Shown here: positions 1 to 11,655 of the stretch, piece after piece
Layout of the letters: every line of letters begins with the position of its first letter
Position numbering within the stretch: position 1 is the first letter of the stretch
DNA from: Artemia franciscana
Taxonomy: Eukaryota; Arthropoda; Branchiopoda; Anostraca; Artemiidae
Assembly: GCF_032884065.1 (NCBI RefSeq)
Contig: NC_088865.1
Location: forward strand, 46,857,583 to 46,921,582
Direction of reading: 5' to 3'
Length of the DNA stretch: 64,000 nt
Translations under genes and position numbers: made by a program
The notes under the pieces: generated by a model
The model's database searches: none
What the model was told of the DNA's origin: nothing
Seen by the model: only the letters and a program-made list of their open reading frames with translations

Positions 1-433
1 GGAGGTATGGGGGGCACTAATCAAGATCTGAGCCGCATTGAAGAAAGGCCAGAACCGAAATTGAAGACCCTGCATCACTAACTAACGATATTACAAATTT
101 AGTTTTGTGGAAAAATTTTATTTGCCCAAAACACGAATTTGGAATCGGTTTTCTTAGCCAACAAATTGATGACTGTTAATTAGAATTTGTTATTAGAACT
201 GTTATTTGCAAGCCAAAAGTTGTGATATTCACGTTATTTTAATAGGCTTAATCTGATAGTGAATGGTAAAAAATAAGACTATTTCGCAAAAAAAAAAAAA
301 AAAAAAAATGAAAACACAGCCTTGATGGACTTGCTGAGGTTTTTAAAAGCAGTACTCGTCATATTTTGTTGAAAAAATCTAACGGGTTGGCTAAGTTTTC
401 TTTTAGAAAATGTTATCGATTATAAATGCTTGA

Positions 434-897
434 CTAATAAATTATCGAAACGTATTTAATTATTATAATCTGTAAACTATTAAATACATTAATACTTCTG
501 TATATATTTTGTCTCAAATTGTCGAATTGTTCCGGATTACTAATTTGTCGCAAAGCCTCCATTTTAAACATTTTTTCGACTTTATGTAGTAATAAGCAGT
601 CAGATCCTTTATTTTTTGGGGTTTGCAAGATGGTATTCTTCATCCCAAAAACTTTCTTGATTGCCAGGTCTAAGAGACAGGGATAATGTTGCAGCTTACT
701 GGAACCTCTTTAGCAAGACCTAGTTTTAAATTTTTTAAATTGTACTTATTTTGAAATACATTTTCAATACAAAAGCCAGCTTCGAAGTATTTGTTTCTAT
801 TGTATTCGTATATTCTGCGTTGAAAAATATACTCCAAGTTATTACGAATTACTTTCGATTCTCCTAACAGAAATGTATATCGGAGAATAGTGTTCAA
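434..897 (-). pseudogene. possible broken coding remnant, unrecognised
   Basis: Two adjacent - strand reading frames (897 to 670, then 643 to 434) follow one another and have a fairly normal amino-acid composition, with charged and aromatic residues and phrases such as NLEYIFQRRIYEYNR and KVEKMFKMEALRQISNPEQF. They are separated by a stop and a frame change. No family is recognised and no splice sites clearly bound them. They may be the remains of a transposon gene, or chance frames in AT-rich DNA. A poly-A run at about 290-308 lies just downstream on the + strand. Confidence 0.2.
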
Positions 898-1045
898 AAC
901 GGGGTCTCGTAGTTGACAATGTTAAACGAAATTTCCCATTAGATTAATAGGGAGATGATATGGTTACTCCTAACAAAACACTATTGAAGAATAGTTTGTT
1001 GAAAAGGTGGCCTTGTGATTGACTGTGTAATTGACAACTAAATTC

Positions 1046-1139
1046 ATGCAAGCACAAATGAGCACTTTCCTAGAGGACCGCATTTCAAGCTTAGGGTCCA
1101 AATTCATCAAACTGACAAAAATAGGCAAACTAAAAGAAA
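1046..1139 (+). CDS. candidate upstream exon of the five-exon gene
   Basis: An ATG at 1046 opens a frame of 31 codons (second ATG at 1058). An in-frame stop lies upstream at 1028. The frame runs to AAA|GTAAGA, a good donor, leaving one base of a split codon. The next exon, at 2020, needs exactly one base, so the two join in phase. The translated piece is basic (GSKFIKLTKIGKLKE) and has no signal peptide. It could be the first coding exon or a chance frame; transcript data would decide. Confidence 0.3.
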
Positions 1140-2019
1140 GTAAGAGGGATAAATGAACAAAATTGTAAAATCAATAGGATTCCTGAGTTTCAATTCCCAG
1201 AACCCCACTTTTCTTCATGTGTAGTGATTGGGGTTCTGAAATTTCCCGAGTTCCTTTCGTATGAAGTAGACACCGCTTTTGAAAAAAATATAAGTACGGA
1301 ATTGTACACTAAGTCTGAATAATACTAAATTGTGGAAACTAATTTGAAATTTTCTCTATAACCTTTCTAGGTGTCGAAAACACCACGAAACTTGAAACCC
1401 CTGTGGCAACCATTTTGTTGGCATTGGTTGGCTTTCCCAATTACCAACCTAATTTATAAATTAACATTAGCTTTAAAACGTGACGGACTTTAAACAGAAT
1501 AAAGGAATCCGTGTTTTCGTTGGGAATTTAACGAAAATAAAGTTTGATAAAGTATAATTTTCTATACTCTCGAGCTTCCTGGAAGAATTATTTTCAATAT
1601 GAGTTTTTTTTAATCAATATTTAGCTTGATAAGCCATGAAAATGCAAGCACAAGTGACTTTCGAATTAATTCCTTTGAATTGCATGAAAAGAGTTGGCTA
1701 AAAATTGTTTTATTTAAGCAATCTAATGGGTCTTCAGTACAGTCCCCATGGCAGTCTAGTATTTTGGGACCTTTAAAGGGCAGCAATATTAAAATCATTT
1801 GTGATAATTACTGTAAATTTTAAGCTTGGTTTCATTGTTTTTATTATTTATGGTCATTTTAAGTTTCATTCCCTTAGTGTAAATCCTTATACGACTGATT
1901 TTATCAAGGTTTGACACAAAAAAACTGCTAAAAAGGTTGGTATTAAGGGAGTTTTCCTTTTCGATAATGTCAGGTAAAACAGCCTTTTTGGTACAGTTAA
2001 ATAATATATATTTTATCAG

Positions 2020-2176
2020 CTCCAGGCCCTGTAAAGCCAACACTCAGAAACAATGAAATAACAATGAGCTCATTGGAAGACGCAAGGGAACTGGATAAAA
2101 TCTTCGATGAAAAATTATTGATGCTGAGTGAAGCGTTCCGAAGCAATGAGATGGATCCACTGAAAATCAAAATAGG
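2020..2176 (+). CDS. exon 1 of five-exon host gene (unrecognised, possibly TULIP/JHBP-like)
   Basis: The acceptor TTTTATCAG precedes 2020 and the donor GG|GTAAGC follows 2176. The exon is open in one frame for 51 codons and ends in phase 2. It is rich in acidic and hydrophobic residues and closes with NEMDPLKIKIG. Together with exons at 8192, 12393, 21928 and 24349 it forms one uninterrupted frame of about 288 residues ending in a stop; phases at the four junctions are 2, 2, 2 and 0. The string MDPLKI resembles the 'DPL' signature of juvenile-hormone-binding/takeout proteins (TULIP fold), but the resemblance is faint and no signal peptide is seen. A LINE remnant starts within about 30 bp of the donor, in intron 1. 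Confidence 0.6.
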
Positions 2177-2204
2177 GTAAGCCATCTATTTTACATGGAA
2201 TAAT

Positions 2205-2384
2205 TACAGGAAAATAATTTGCGAAATTGCTGACAATGTCTTAGGAAAGAAAGGTAGGAACGCATCAAGATTATGAGTGAAAAAGCTTTATGTTTAATAG
2301 AGAGGAGAAGGGGCTTGTATAATAATTATCTGAGTGATATACCATATGACAACAAGAGAAATGTAAAGACAGTGGAGAAATTAT
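2205..2384 (+). mobile_element. LINE family 1, copy a, 5' part (interrupted)
   Basis: Frame-broken remains of a non-LTR retrotransposon in the linker between endonuclease and reverse transcriptase. The segment (ICEIADNVLGKKGRNASRL) matches the second copy at 33900-34070 in order and wording. It is cut at 2384 by the hairpin-tailed element and resumes at 4141. With the insert and one TTAT removed, the frame runs through the junction. Confidence 0.6.
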
Positions 2385-2387
2385 CAA

Positions 2388-2409
2388 ACAGTTCGTGGTA
2401 ACGAACTGT
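2388..2409. repeat. head palindrome of the hairpin-tailed family
   Basis: CAGTTCGT-GGTA-ACGAACTG is an 8-bp perfect stem (9 bp with the flanking A/T pair) around a 4-base loop. It is placed 3 bases from the element's left end. The same palindrome heads the copies at 14508, 33191 (-), 36206, 40403 (-), 49313 and 54294 (-). Confidence 0.9.
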
Positions 2410-3843
2410 AGTAAGGAGCGATCCGGCTCAATAGGAACCAAAACTCTAAAAAATTGAATTTTGATATCAATAGCTACATCAAAAGAATCGCATTTTAATG
2501 CTGATTTTAAATATATAAGTTTCATCAAGTTTAGTCTTAGCCATCAAAAGTTACGAGCCTGAGAAAATTTGCCTTATTTAGGAAAATAGGGGGAAACACC
2601 CCCTAAAAGTCGTAGGATCTTAACGAAAATGACACCATCAGATTTAGCGTATCAGAGAACCCTACTGTAGAGGTTTCAAGCTCCTATCTACAAAAATGTG
2701 GAATTTTGCATTTTTTGCCAGAAGACAAATCACGGGTGCGTGTTTATTTGTTTGTTTTTTTTTTGGTTTTTTTTTTTTTTTTTTTCCCAGGGGTCATCGT
2801 ATCGACCAAGTGGTCCTAGAATGTCGCAAGAGGGCTCATTCTAACGGAAATGAAAAGTTCTAGTGCCCTTTTTAAGTGACCAAAAAAATTGGAGGGCATC
2901 TAGGCCCCCTCCCACGCTCATTTTTTTCCCAAAGTCAACGGATCAAAATTTTGAGATAGCCATTTTGTTTAGCATAGTCGAAAATCATAATAACTATGTT
3001 TTTGGGGATGACTTACTCCCCCACAGTCCCTGGGGGAGGGGTTGTAAGTTACAAACTTCAACCAGTGTTTACATATAATAATGGTTATTGGGAAGTGTAC
3101 AGACGTTTTCATGGGGATTTTTTGGTTTGGGGGGTGGGGTTGATGGGAGAGGGCTTTTTGGGAGGATCTTTCCTTTGAGGAATATGTCATGGGGGAAGAA
3201 AAATTCAATGAAAAGGGAGCAGGATTTTCTAGCATTACTATAAAAAAACAATGAAAAAATAAACATGAAAACGTTTTTTCAAATGAAAGTAGGGAATAGC
3301 ATTGAAATTTAAAACGAACAGAGATTATTACGCATATGAGGGGTTCTAAAAATACTTTAGCATAAAGAGCGAGGTACTTAGGAGGAGATAAATACCTCGC
3401 CCTTTATACTAAAATATTTTTAGTGATTTCAACTATTTATTCTACGGCCTTTTTGATTCAGGGGTCATTCTTAAAGAGTTGGGACAAAACTTAAGATTTA
3501 GTGTAAAGAGCGAGGTATTAACGAGGGTACAAACCCCCTCGTACACATAATAAAAATATAAGAATATAAAAGTTTGTTACGTAAGTTAATTCTTAAGTTA
3601 CGTATATTTTTTACTAATAAAAACGTTCGTTGAATATTAAAAGTTCTAGTAGCCTTTTTAAGTAACCGAAAAATTGGAGGGCAGCTAGGCCTCCTTCCCC
3701 ACCCCTTATTTCTCAAAATCGTCTGATCAAAACTAAGAGAAAGCCATTTAGCCAAAAAAAAAATTAATATACTAATTTCATTTCAATAATTTATGTGCGG
3801 AGAGCCAAAATCAAACATGCATTAATTCAAAAACGTTCAGAAA

Positions 3844-4140
3844 TTAAATAAAAAAAACTAGTTTTTTTAACTGAAAGTAAGGAGCGACATTAAAACTTAA
3901 AACGAACAGAAATTACTCCGTATATGAAATGGGTTGTCCCCTCCGCAGTCCCACGCTCTTTACGCTAAAGTTTGACTCTTTGCCACAATTCTACTTTTTA
4001 AAACAATTAAAAACTTTAGCGTAAAGAGCGTGGGACGCGGAGGGGACAACCCATTTCATATACGGAGTAATTTCTGTTCGTTTTAAGTTTTAATGTCGCT
4101 CCTTACTTTCAGTTAAAAAAACTAGTTTTTTTTTATTTAA
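3844..4140. repeat. tail hairpin of copy A, loop orientation type 1
   Basis: Two arms of about 130 bp are near-perfect reverse complements. Each contains the CTTTACGCTAAAG/CTTTAGCGTAAAG apex and the TAAGGAGCGACATT block. A 37-base asymmetric loop (3974-4010), reading GACTCTTTGCCACAATTCTA at its left, separates them. The hairpin reaches the element's last base. Confidence 0.9.
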
Positions 4141-5815
4141 TTATAATATAGACTAATGAGTTGGAAAGTAGAGATCATGGATAAAATTTCCGAGGATCTG
4201 GAAGATACAGCTAGACGGTATAATAGTAAAATATTGTACTGACATGTTAACAAATTAAGAGAGAATAGCCAATCCCGACGTGTCCCAGTCAAAGATAGAA
4301 ACGGGGCCACTATTATTGATAACCAAAGAGTTAAAGAGAGATGAGTAGAATATTTTGAGAATGTGCTTAACTGGGATAGAGCTGCAGAAAAAGATATAGA
4401 GGAAAAGGAAAAAGTTTTAAATACCTTGGACGTGAAAGAAGATTTGTTTTGTGAGGAAGAAATAGCAACAGTACTAAACGGGTTAAAAAAACAAAAACAA
4501 CAAAGCCCCAGGTGCTGATAGTGTCATAAAATAGTTTCTTAAATATGATGGCTTTGAGGTTACAAATAAGCTACCGATAATTGTGGATATGATTTTTGAA
4601 AGAGAGGAAGTACCTAGCGATTATAGAAAAACCCTTAATAAACCTGTGTATAACAAGGGTGATAAGAGTGAGTGTGGTAACTATAGTGGCAATAGCTTGG
4701 TATCTTTAGGTAGCAAATTTCTGAGTAATATGATACTTTCTAGACTGAGACATGCGGTTGTCAAAGTTATCTGAGAAGAACAGTACGGTTTTAGAAAGGA
4801 TAGAGGATGTGACGACCAAATTTTCACTTATAAGTTATTAATTGAAAAGTGCCTGAGTTATCAAACACATTTGGTCCTCAGTTTTATAGATTATGAGCAT
4901 GCATTTGATCCTGTTAAGAGAAGAGCTATAGCAAAGGCCTTCTCCTTGTATGGTATACCAGAAAAATTTAATAAAGTGATTAATGATATGTACGAGCATA
5001 AAACTGCTGCGGTTTAGGTATGGAATGAGTTTAGCAGCTGGTTTCATATTAGTTCAGGAGTTCAGGGTTGTGTTTTATCCCCTTTATATGGATTATTTTG
5101 GTAGACTTTTTCTTAAAGAGCACAGGAAAGACGATGAGAGATCACGGAATGAGATGGGGACGAAAATTTTCCTGGACTTTAGATTATGCTGATAATGTGA
5201 GCATCCTAGATGAAAGTATGAGGAAAATAAATGGGTTTTTTGGGGTTCTGCGAGCTCAGGGCGTTAGAATAGGTCTAAAATTAGTGATAAGAATCCTAAG
5301 TCGCCAATGCTAGGAATAAGTGAAAATGAAAAGGTGACAGCGGTTAACAAAAAGATTGATTAAGTGAACAGCTTCACTTACCTTGATAGTATTATTAGTA
5401 AAGACAATGGGAATCGTGAAGATGTTAAAAGTATGTCAAGACTCAGGGTGTGTTTGGACAGTTGTAAAAAGTTTGAAAGAATAGGAAGATAAGTATGCGA
5501 ACCAAGATTAGAATATTGGAAGCCATAGTGATGATAGTGGTCATATTTGGTTTTGAAGTATCGGCGTCCCGAAAAATGGACCAAAATTTCAAAGAACAGT
5601 CTCTGCGAAAAGTGTAGTTCAATCTCGCTTCTTAGGGATATAAAAAAAGAAAGGTTAAGGTGGCTAGGACACGTTCTGCCGATGAAGGACAAAAGATTGT
5701 TTTTTTAGGGCCAAACGTCTCTGGCTAAACGGAAAGCAGGTCGTCCTCTGTTAGGGTGGGAGGATGTTGTAAAGAAAGACTTAAGGAAAATGAAAACTTC
5801 CTGATTTCAGGAATT
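4141..5815 (+). mobile_element. LINE family 1, copy a, reverse transcriptase part (pseudogene)
   Basis: Degenerate RT of a non-LTR retrotransposon. Recognisable in order are KISEDLEDTARRYNSK (from 4180), the finger motif with GNYSGNSLVSL (about 4672), YGFRKDRGCDDQIFTYKLL (about 4787), the palm strand LVLSFIDYEHAFD (about 4872), SGVQGCVLSP (about 5058), LDYADN (about 5180) and the thumb/tail region GIRVGLK-like then TYLDSI. Stops and frameshifts are frequent. The catalytic YADD box reads YADN, so the second aspartate is lost. Later C-terminal blocks (RLRWLGHVL-like, RKAGRPLLGWEDVVKKD) run to about 5815. This is a dead copy, in intron 1 of the host gene, in the same orientation. Confidence 0.8.
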
Positions 5816-6520
5816 ATAACCAATAATTAAATTACAACCAATACTTATGAGCATTTATAACTATATTCTTTGCTAGATTGCAGTTATCACTGAAACAGTG
5901 GTATAGAAAAACAAGATTATAACTTGGAATGTTACTTTATTCACGGAAAAACCTCTCGGGATCAGTTTGTAGCTTATAATTTGACATCTATTTTGAAATC
6001 TGTATAATTACTACATGTTCTTGCATATATAAATAATTGGAAGTAAAAGGATGAGTGTTTAATTTTTGAATTTTTATTAATTTCTGGGAACGGGAAATCA
6101 ATTACTTCAAAATAGAAAATTCTCAGAAAATCCCCTGGATTGATATTACTACTTTAGTGCATAGAAACAAATGTCTCGGTTTTTTTTATCCTTAGCCATA
6201 TACTTGGGAGGTGTAATAAATAAATAAAACGTTACGCGAAGATCAGGTTAACCTTGTTGTCATTTTAGCATGAGGGTAATACAGTCAACTTTCGTGTCAG
6301 GTAGACATGCAATAATGCATCTTATGTAAATCTTAATTTTTATTTCAAAGTTCGTTTGAAAATTATATTAACAAATGTTGCTCTTCAAATCAGCGTAAAA
6401 AAGGTAGTTTTCATTTGTAAATAAAGCTCTCATAAACATATATACATTTAGAAGTACTTGTATTATTTTTGCACTAAGGATCTTAGGTCAGTATACACGG
6501 AAAAGAGTCCATATTTGATC
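5816..6520. other. AT-rich intronic DNA, no feature seen
   Basis: No open frame, repeat family or RNA signature was recognised between the LINE end and the C-rich block at 6540. Confidence 0.4.
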
Positions 6521-6539
6521 TGTTCTAGGTGTTCATCCC

Positions 6540-7560
6540 CCATCGATTACCCTACTCCCCTAAAATAGCCCCCCTGAAAATACATCTACGGAAAATGAGC
6601 TCCCGGAAAATACGTCCCCTTCCCCCTCCCGAGAAAAATACCGCACTCCCCCCGAAAATACCCCCGTGGAAAATACGGCTTTCAAAATTCGAGAATTTAT
6701 TAGTTTTTTCAGCTTACCGCAAGACAAGACAAAGGCAAATATATATATATATATATATAATTTGGGCTATATATTTGCACATAAAGGGGGAGGGTGTAAA
6801 ATATTTGGATATTTTGAATTCAGAAAACAATTCCTACTTCATAATATGCAGAATAATTGTATCTAACACATTTTGCATTCAGAACCGCTATACTTTACCC
6901 CCCCCCCTCATAGTATGCAAATCTATAGCCCAAACTTGTTTCTAAAGCAACGAAGAGACTAACGAAAAAAACGATTTGTTCTCGAGTTTTAAGCAGCGTA
7001 AACCTGAGTGAGTGGCGCATAATACACAAGTACCTAAATTCTTTCCCCCTACAGAAAAAAGAACTCAAATAAAATTCTCAAATTTGAAAAATCTTATTTT
7101 CCATGGGGGAGGGGGTACATTCCTGGAGGGTATTTACCAGGAGGTATTTTTCGCGTGAGTGGGGGTATTTTCATGGGATTTTCCGTGCGGGGTATTTTTC
7201 GGCGGAACAAGCTGGTTTTTTCGCTAGTTTCTGTCAGCTCAGCGCGAGACAAGATAATAACAAGTGACAAAATATGTGGGAAATATATAATTCGGGCTAT
7301 TTATTTGCACATACGGGAGGGGGGAGGAAGGTGTAAAGTATTTGGACCGTTTGAGGTCATTAATCAATACTTACTTCATAATATGCAGATTAATTGCATC
7401 TAACACATTTCGCATGCAGGCCCAGTATACTTTATCTCCCCCTCTCCCTACTGTGCCAATATATAGCACAAATTTATTTCTAAAATAACGAAAAAACTAA
7501 TGAATCTTCCGCAGGAGGGTCGTTTTCCGGGGTAGGGGGTGTGTAATCGCTGGGCGGTGG
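6540..7560. repeat. duplicated 220-bp unit flanked by mirrored GGGGTATTTTC blocks
   Basis: Two diverged direct copies lie at about 6724-6950 and 7247-7490. They share GCTATATATTTGCACATA-like text, a GGGGGAGGG block, ACTTCATAATATGCAGA, GCATCTAACACATTT and a pyrimidine-rich end. Left of copy 1 is a C-rich run of repeated GAAAATACCCCC words (6540-6690). Between the copies lies the reverse complement of that block, GGGGTATTTTCC words (7080-7205), and a further G-rich block follows copy 2 (7505-7545). It could be an old composite or TIR-bearing element; no coding is seen. Confidence 0.6.
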
Positions 7561-7811
7561 GTAAGCGCCACCCACCATTTGATCTCACCCCTTGAAATTT
7601 AAAATTACCTAGTAAAATAAATTTTTTGGCTATTCATTTGGAATGTCATTTACAAAGATGCTCCCCTTTCAACTCTTTCGATGAAACACCTGACTATTGA
7701 TCTGATCGTTCATATTTAAAAATAAGCTACACAAGGCGATATATTATGGTAACGTCAGTTTTAGAGTGTTTTCAGCTTGTTTCTTAGAAAAAATAATTTC
7801 TGAAATGGGCT

Positions 7812-8100
7812 GACAGAGATAAGATAAGATATTTATTTCAAAAAAATATCTATTACAAGCCCACAAAATGCCGAATTCGGATTTCAGAATCAACAAATCA
7901 TATAGCTACGCTAAAACTGGCAAAAATGCAAAAACAAAACCCAGAAAAATGAATAATCGCTTACGAGTCAATAATTAAATTGTAAAAAGCTAACTAAAAA
8001 TTTAAAAAGATAAAAACTGGTCAAACTAAACTTAAACAAATACAAGTCAGAAAAACAATTAACAGGGACACTAAAAAGGAGGGGGGGAGTAAGCGAATAA
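7812..8100 (-). mobile_element. CR1-like LINE 3' UTR-type fragment
   Basis: Read on the - strand the piece ends AATAAATATCTTATCTTATCT. The same ending and the adjoining text (TTACAAGCCCA...GCCGAATTC on +) recur at 47521-47800, and a similar end is at 33262. Short tandem 3' ends of this kind are usual for CR1/L2-type LINEs. No RT coding is left here. Confidence 0.45.
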
Positions 8101-8191
8101 GTACAAAAAAGAACGATATGTTGTCAAGAAAATTTGACATATCGAAAAAATTGGAATTTGACAGCTTTGCATTTATCTTTTTTATTTACAG

Positions 8192-8368
8192 GCCGGTACC
8201 AAAAAAGCTTGCTATAAATCGCTTTGCTGTGCAGAATGCTCGACACAAGTCTGAAGCTTTCAAATATATTGGTGAACGAGAGAAGGCCGCCGTGTTACAA
8301 AAACTGTCAAATTCTGCAGCTGACCTAGCTGTTACTTCTCCAGAGGATGGACCAGAATTGGAACATGC
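8192..8368 (+). CDS. exon 2 of five-exon host gene
   Basis: The acceptor TTTATTTACAG precedes 8192. The exon completes a Gly codon begun in exon 1 and then reads 58 codons, ending in phase 2 at a GTTAGT donor (8369). The segment is mixed charged and probably helical (for example HKSEAFKYIGEREKAAVLQK) and ends with an acidic stretch, TSPEDGPELEH. No domain is recognised. If the gene is TULIP-like this exon would be an insertion after the DPL motif, which argues for caution. The exon reality itself is well supported, because both borders fit their neighbours' phases. Confidence 0.6.
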
Positions 8369-11326
8369 GTTAGTATCTCTTAAATCATATTTTTTCACAG
8401 AACCTACCATTAGAGAGACAGGGGAGGGCATCGAAATGTGAAAAGTGTTCATTTTTGGCACCCTATTTTTGAATTGTTTCTTGGTAGGGGATATTTGCTG
8501 TACTAAATAAAAAAAAATGTACATGGTTCAAACCTTCGGATTTATGCAATTGTTTTCACCTATGAAATAGCAAAAAATTAGCAACTAAAAATTATCTTGG
8601 CATTGGGCTAACGTTTCTAGATATAAATATTGCCAAATGTGTATTTATTTTCCAAGAATAAAGCTCACCCAAATCAACCATAAATAGAGTTATTCTTTTA
8701 TTTTTACTGAATAAATTACTACCAAAACTGCTAAGTGAAAATATACAAATCATTGCATACTCCTGTGTCGAGTGTACTGAAACCTTTCCGTATGGCCTTT
8801 AAGCTAGTAGGCCAGTTAATATCTATAAATAATCGCGGCATAGAACCTCTAATTTTAGTCACCAGCCAGCCACTGGTCGCCCTGCTAGTGTTTGGCCAAG
8901 AGATAAGGTATTTGAGGTAGAGTATCTTGCCGAGATTGGATGGACTGAAGTCAGTAATGGTGGCAAAATTTATAGATGGAGGGAGGATTTTATTCCGCTT
9001 GGCATACAAAGTGCCTTCCGTGACACAAGAACTTGACAAGAAATTGAGAAGTTCTGATATGGAAGAAGAAAGTTTTTTTTTTTTTAGATCCAGTCGTAAG
9101 AATCAAGTGTATCTAGCTATCGTTGGCTCAAGACCCTCACCTCTTCCTTGAAGGATGAGTACTGCCTAACCAAGTTAATCTAAGGCTGGTAAGTGAGGTC
9201 CTCGGGATAGGCGATAACTATGGTAGATAACTTGAAAATAGAAAAGAATGCTCTTTTATAAAAAAAAGGAAACACACAAGCCCTGTTGCAAAACACCATA
9301 CTTTAAGGGGTGCTAATAGCCTACCAGACTAGGCTTCACGGGGAATCTAAAAATTAGTACATTCCATTGTAGATTAGTTTTTTTTGTGCAGATGCATTGG
9401 GCCTCTGTTGCTTGAGCCTCAATCCAGTTTTATGAGCCTGGCCATAATAGTAATAAAAATATACTCTAACTATCTATTTTATATCTAACTCTATATTCGG
9501 TTCTATACTATATATTTTATTCAAGTTCACATTCCTTTTCTAATCTAACAACTAATTTGAAAATATATGTTTGCCAGGACTTGCGTCATATTGTCAATTC
9601 GTAGTGCCTTGCCACCTTGCTCCAAAACCATTTTTTAATGATTGCAAAAAGTAGAATATAGCCAAAGATTCAAGCATACTTTGCATTCGTATTACGCACG
9701 CCCATATAAACATTTTATTCATTTGATTTCGAGAAATCGCGCAGAACAACTGTAGGGTGCATGAAGTTTTTTTTTCAATATTTTTAGCAGGAGAACGAAA
9801 ATACAAGCTTTTTGTGGGAATAGTTTTCGTCGAGGTTTAAAATAATGTATGGTTGCTGCAATGTGCAGCTGAATAGTTTTCTTTCACCTTTTTATAGTAT
9901 TTAAAATTATAAAAATATATTTTGTATAAACTAAGAAGTTTATACTAGGTTTTAAGTTAGATATAAATGCAACCAGTCGTTAAAGATTTACTGGAGAAAA
10001 ATTCCTTTTTTCTAACTTGTTTTGAAAAAAGTGTAAAATTTACCTTTTGGTTTTTGCCTCAAATATATAAATCTTATTTCTTTTTTTCATGAATCAAATG
10101 GTGATTCAACAGCGAAAACTAATGATAATGAGATTTAAGTTTTTTTCCTTAATTGAGAATGGTGTCAAAATTTAAAGGATGTGAATTGTTACTCCAAAAT
10201 GCTTATAAATTAAAATTTTTTACTCTCTGCCTTGACATCATCTAAAAAAATTGAAACCCGTTTCTTCAACCGTTAAATATTTAGGATGGTTTATATTTTT
10301 TCACATATGAAAAACAGAACTGAACTGTTTTGTATGTGTATCACCCGGCTAAGACTGAATGCCAGAAAATTTTACAATGTTTATTTCAACAAATCTAAAT
10401 CAAAATTCTTATCCTCAGGAAAGACTATTTTCAATTGTATATTCGGTAGAATGTATTTTGACGGTTATTAAAAACGAAAAAAGAAATGTATTTTTGTGTC
10501 ATCTACAAGTAATATAACAATGCATTCAATCTATGCTAAGAATTTTAAGAAATTTTATGCTAAGAATTCAATAATGAAATTTGTTTTACCCCTAAAGTGC
10601 AGTAGATAAAGAATATCAAATAGAATAACATGCATGAATTAAAAAAGAGCAAAAATTTAATGTAAAATAATGGCATGTTCAAAGGATTGTGTGTATTATC
10701 TTAGAAGATTCGACTAAGCCCAACTGCCTCGAACTTCGATATCTCTGAATAATACTTAGAAATGTCACTCTTTTTTATATTTTTAAATGTCACACTTTAA
10801 AATACTAATTTGTTGATTTTATATATTTTTAAATCTTTCACCTATACAGTAAGGCAAGGTGTTCACGATGATAGGTTCTAAGATGGATAAAGGTGCTCAA
10901 AGGTGTGAATATATTGCGTATTCAACGGTTAAAAACGATTAAAATCTGAGTTTTCCGCATTTTATCCACCTAAAAAATCCTACATGCATTTTCCTTATGG
11001 ACCTGGCACAGTTTGGCTACCGAATACTCTCAATTGTTACATGGTATAGGCCAGATAGTGACTTTATTAGATGGTCTTTTTATTTTAATCACGACCCTAA
11101 GCTCCAAGAAGCAGAAGGAAGTACAGGGAGCCATAAGTAACTGAGACCGACAAAAGAAGGCCTTTAGGAATTTTACATAATCTAAGCCTATTTCCATTAA
11201 TGAGAATTTAATGGAATTGAGTTATGCTCAAGATAAAGAATCCTGGCCCTTTATGGGAAAAAGTACCATTTTCCATTGAGGCATGAAGCAAGGGAAAAAT
11301 TTGTTAAGCAGTCTCATATTATTTTG
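8369..11326. other. intron 2 DNA: no supported gene
   Basis: AT-rich sequence. Frames at 8731-9039 (-) and 8735-9151 (+) overlap each other and show no family. A poly-T run lies near 9075-9086. No repeat shared with the rest of the window was found between 8370 and 11320. Confidence 0.4.
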
Positions 11327-11655
11327 AAGCCGTTCTGGCTTAGTGGGTTGGTGCACTGGGCTCGGGATCCTTTGTCTGAGAGGGCGATGGCTCGAATCCT
11401 AGTGTACCCAATTATTTAGTTTGGGACAGGGGTCAGTGGCGTGATTCTGTAAGCTCAGCCAGAGTCGACCCAGCTCTAAATGGGTACCAGGAGGAATCTG
11501 GGGAAGGTAAATAGGAAGTGTGTCTGAAAGCACAGAATGGTTGTTTTCCAACCCCCTATTGCACTTCCTGGCTGAAGGGCCAAGAAATGGAGATTAGCCA
11601 CGCCGGTAGGGACTGTAAAGTCTAATGCCGTATTCTTTACCCTTTTTATAACTCA
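11327..11655 (+). mobile_element. tRNA-derived SINE
   Basis: The head carries an RNA polymerase III type-2 promoter. Box A is TGGCTTAGTGGG (11337-11348) and box B is GGCTCGAATCC (11389-11399), about 50 bp apart as in a tRNA. A roughly 250-bp non-tRNA body follows, ending in TTTTT (about 11642), a pol III stop. The head does not fold into a whole tRNA, so this is a SINE and not a tRNA gene. It is a single copy in this window, in intron 2 in the gene's orientation. Confidence 0.75.

Larger units (their letters stand above)
2385..4140 (+). mobile_element. hairpin-tailed mobile repeat, copy A (near complete)
   Basis: A non-coding interspersed element of 1756 bp. It starts CAAACAGTTCGTGG with a 9-bp-stem palindrome (2388-2409). 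It contains a poly-T tract around 2755-2785, purine-rich blocks, a secondary hairpin at 3345-3425, and a terminal hairpin with two 130-bp arms (3844-3973 and 4011-4140). It is flanked by TTAT on both sides (2381-2384, 4141-4144), a 4-bp target duplication inside a LINE reading frame. The core sequence recurs at least eight times in this window in both orientations. A 71-codon frame at 2863-3078 recurs in several copies, but it breaks at different places, so the element looks non-coding and non-autonomous. Confidence 0.85.

Noticed and set aside
2384-4144. Helitron assignment of the hairpin-tailed family (it can be read as starting TC after A and has a 3' hairpin)
   Set aside because: No CTRR end, a hairpin far longer than usual, the hairpin reaches the very end, and there are 4-bp target duplications; Helitrons make none.
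8731-9151. Overlapping frames on both strands as a gene
   Set aside because: No family, no splice borders, and equally good frames on both strands.
11327-11400. True tRNA gene
   Set aside because: Boxes A and B are present but the acceptor and anticodon arms do not pair, and a SINE body follows.
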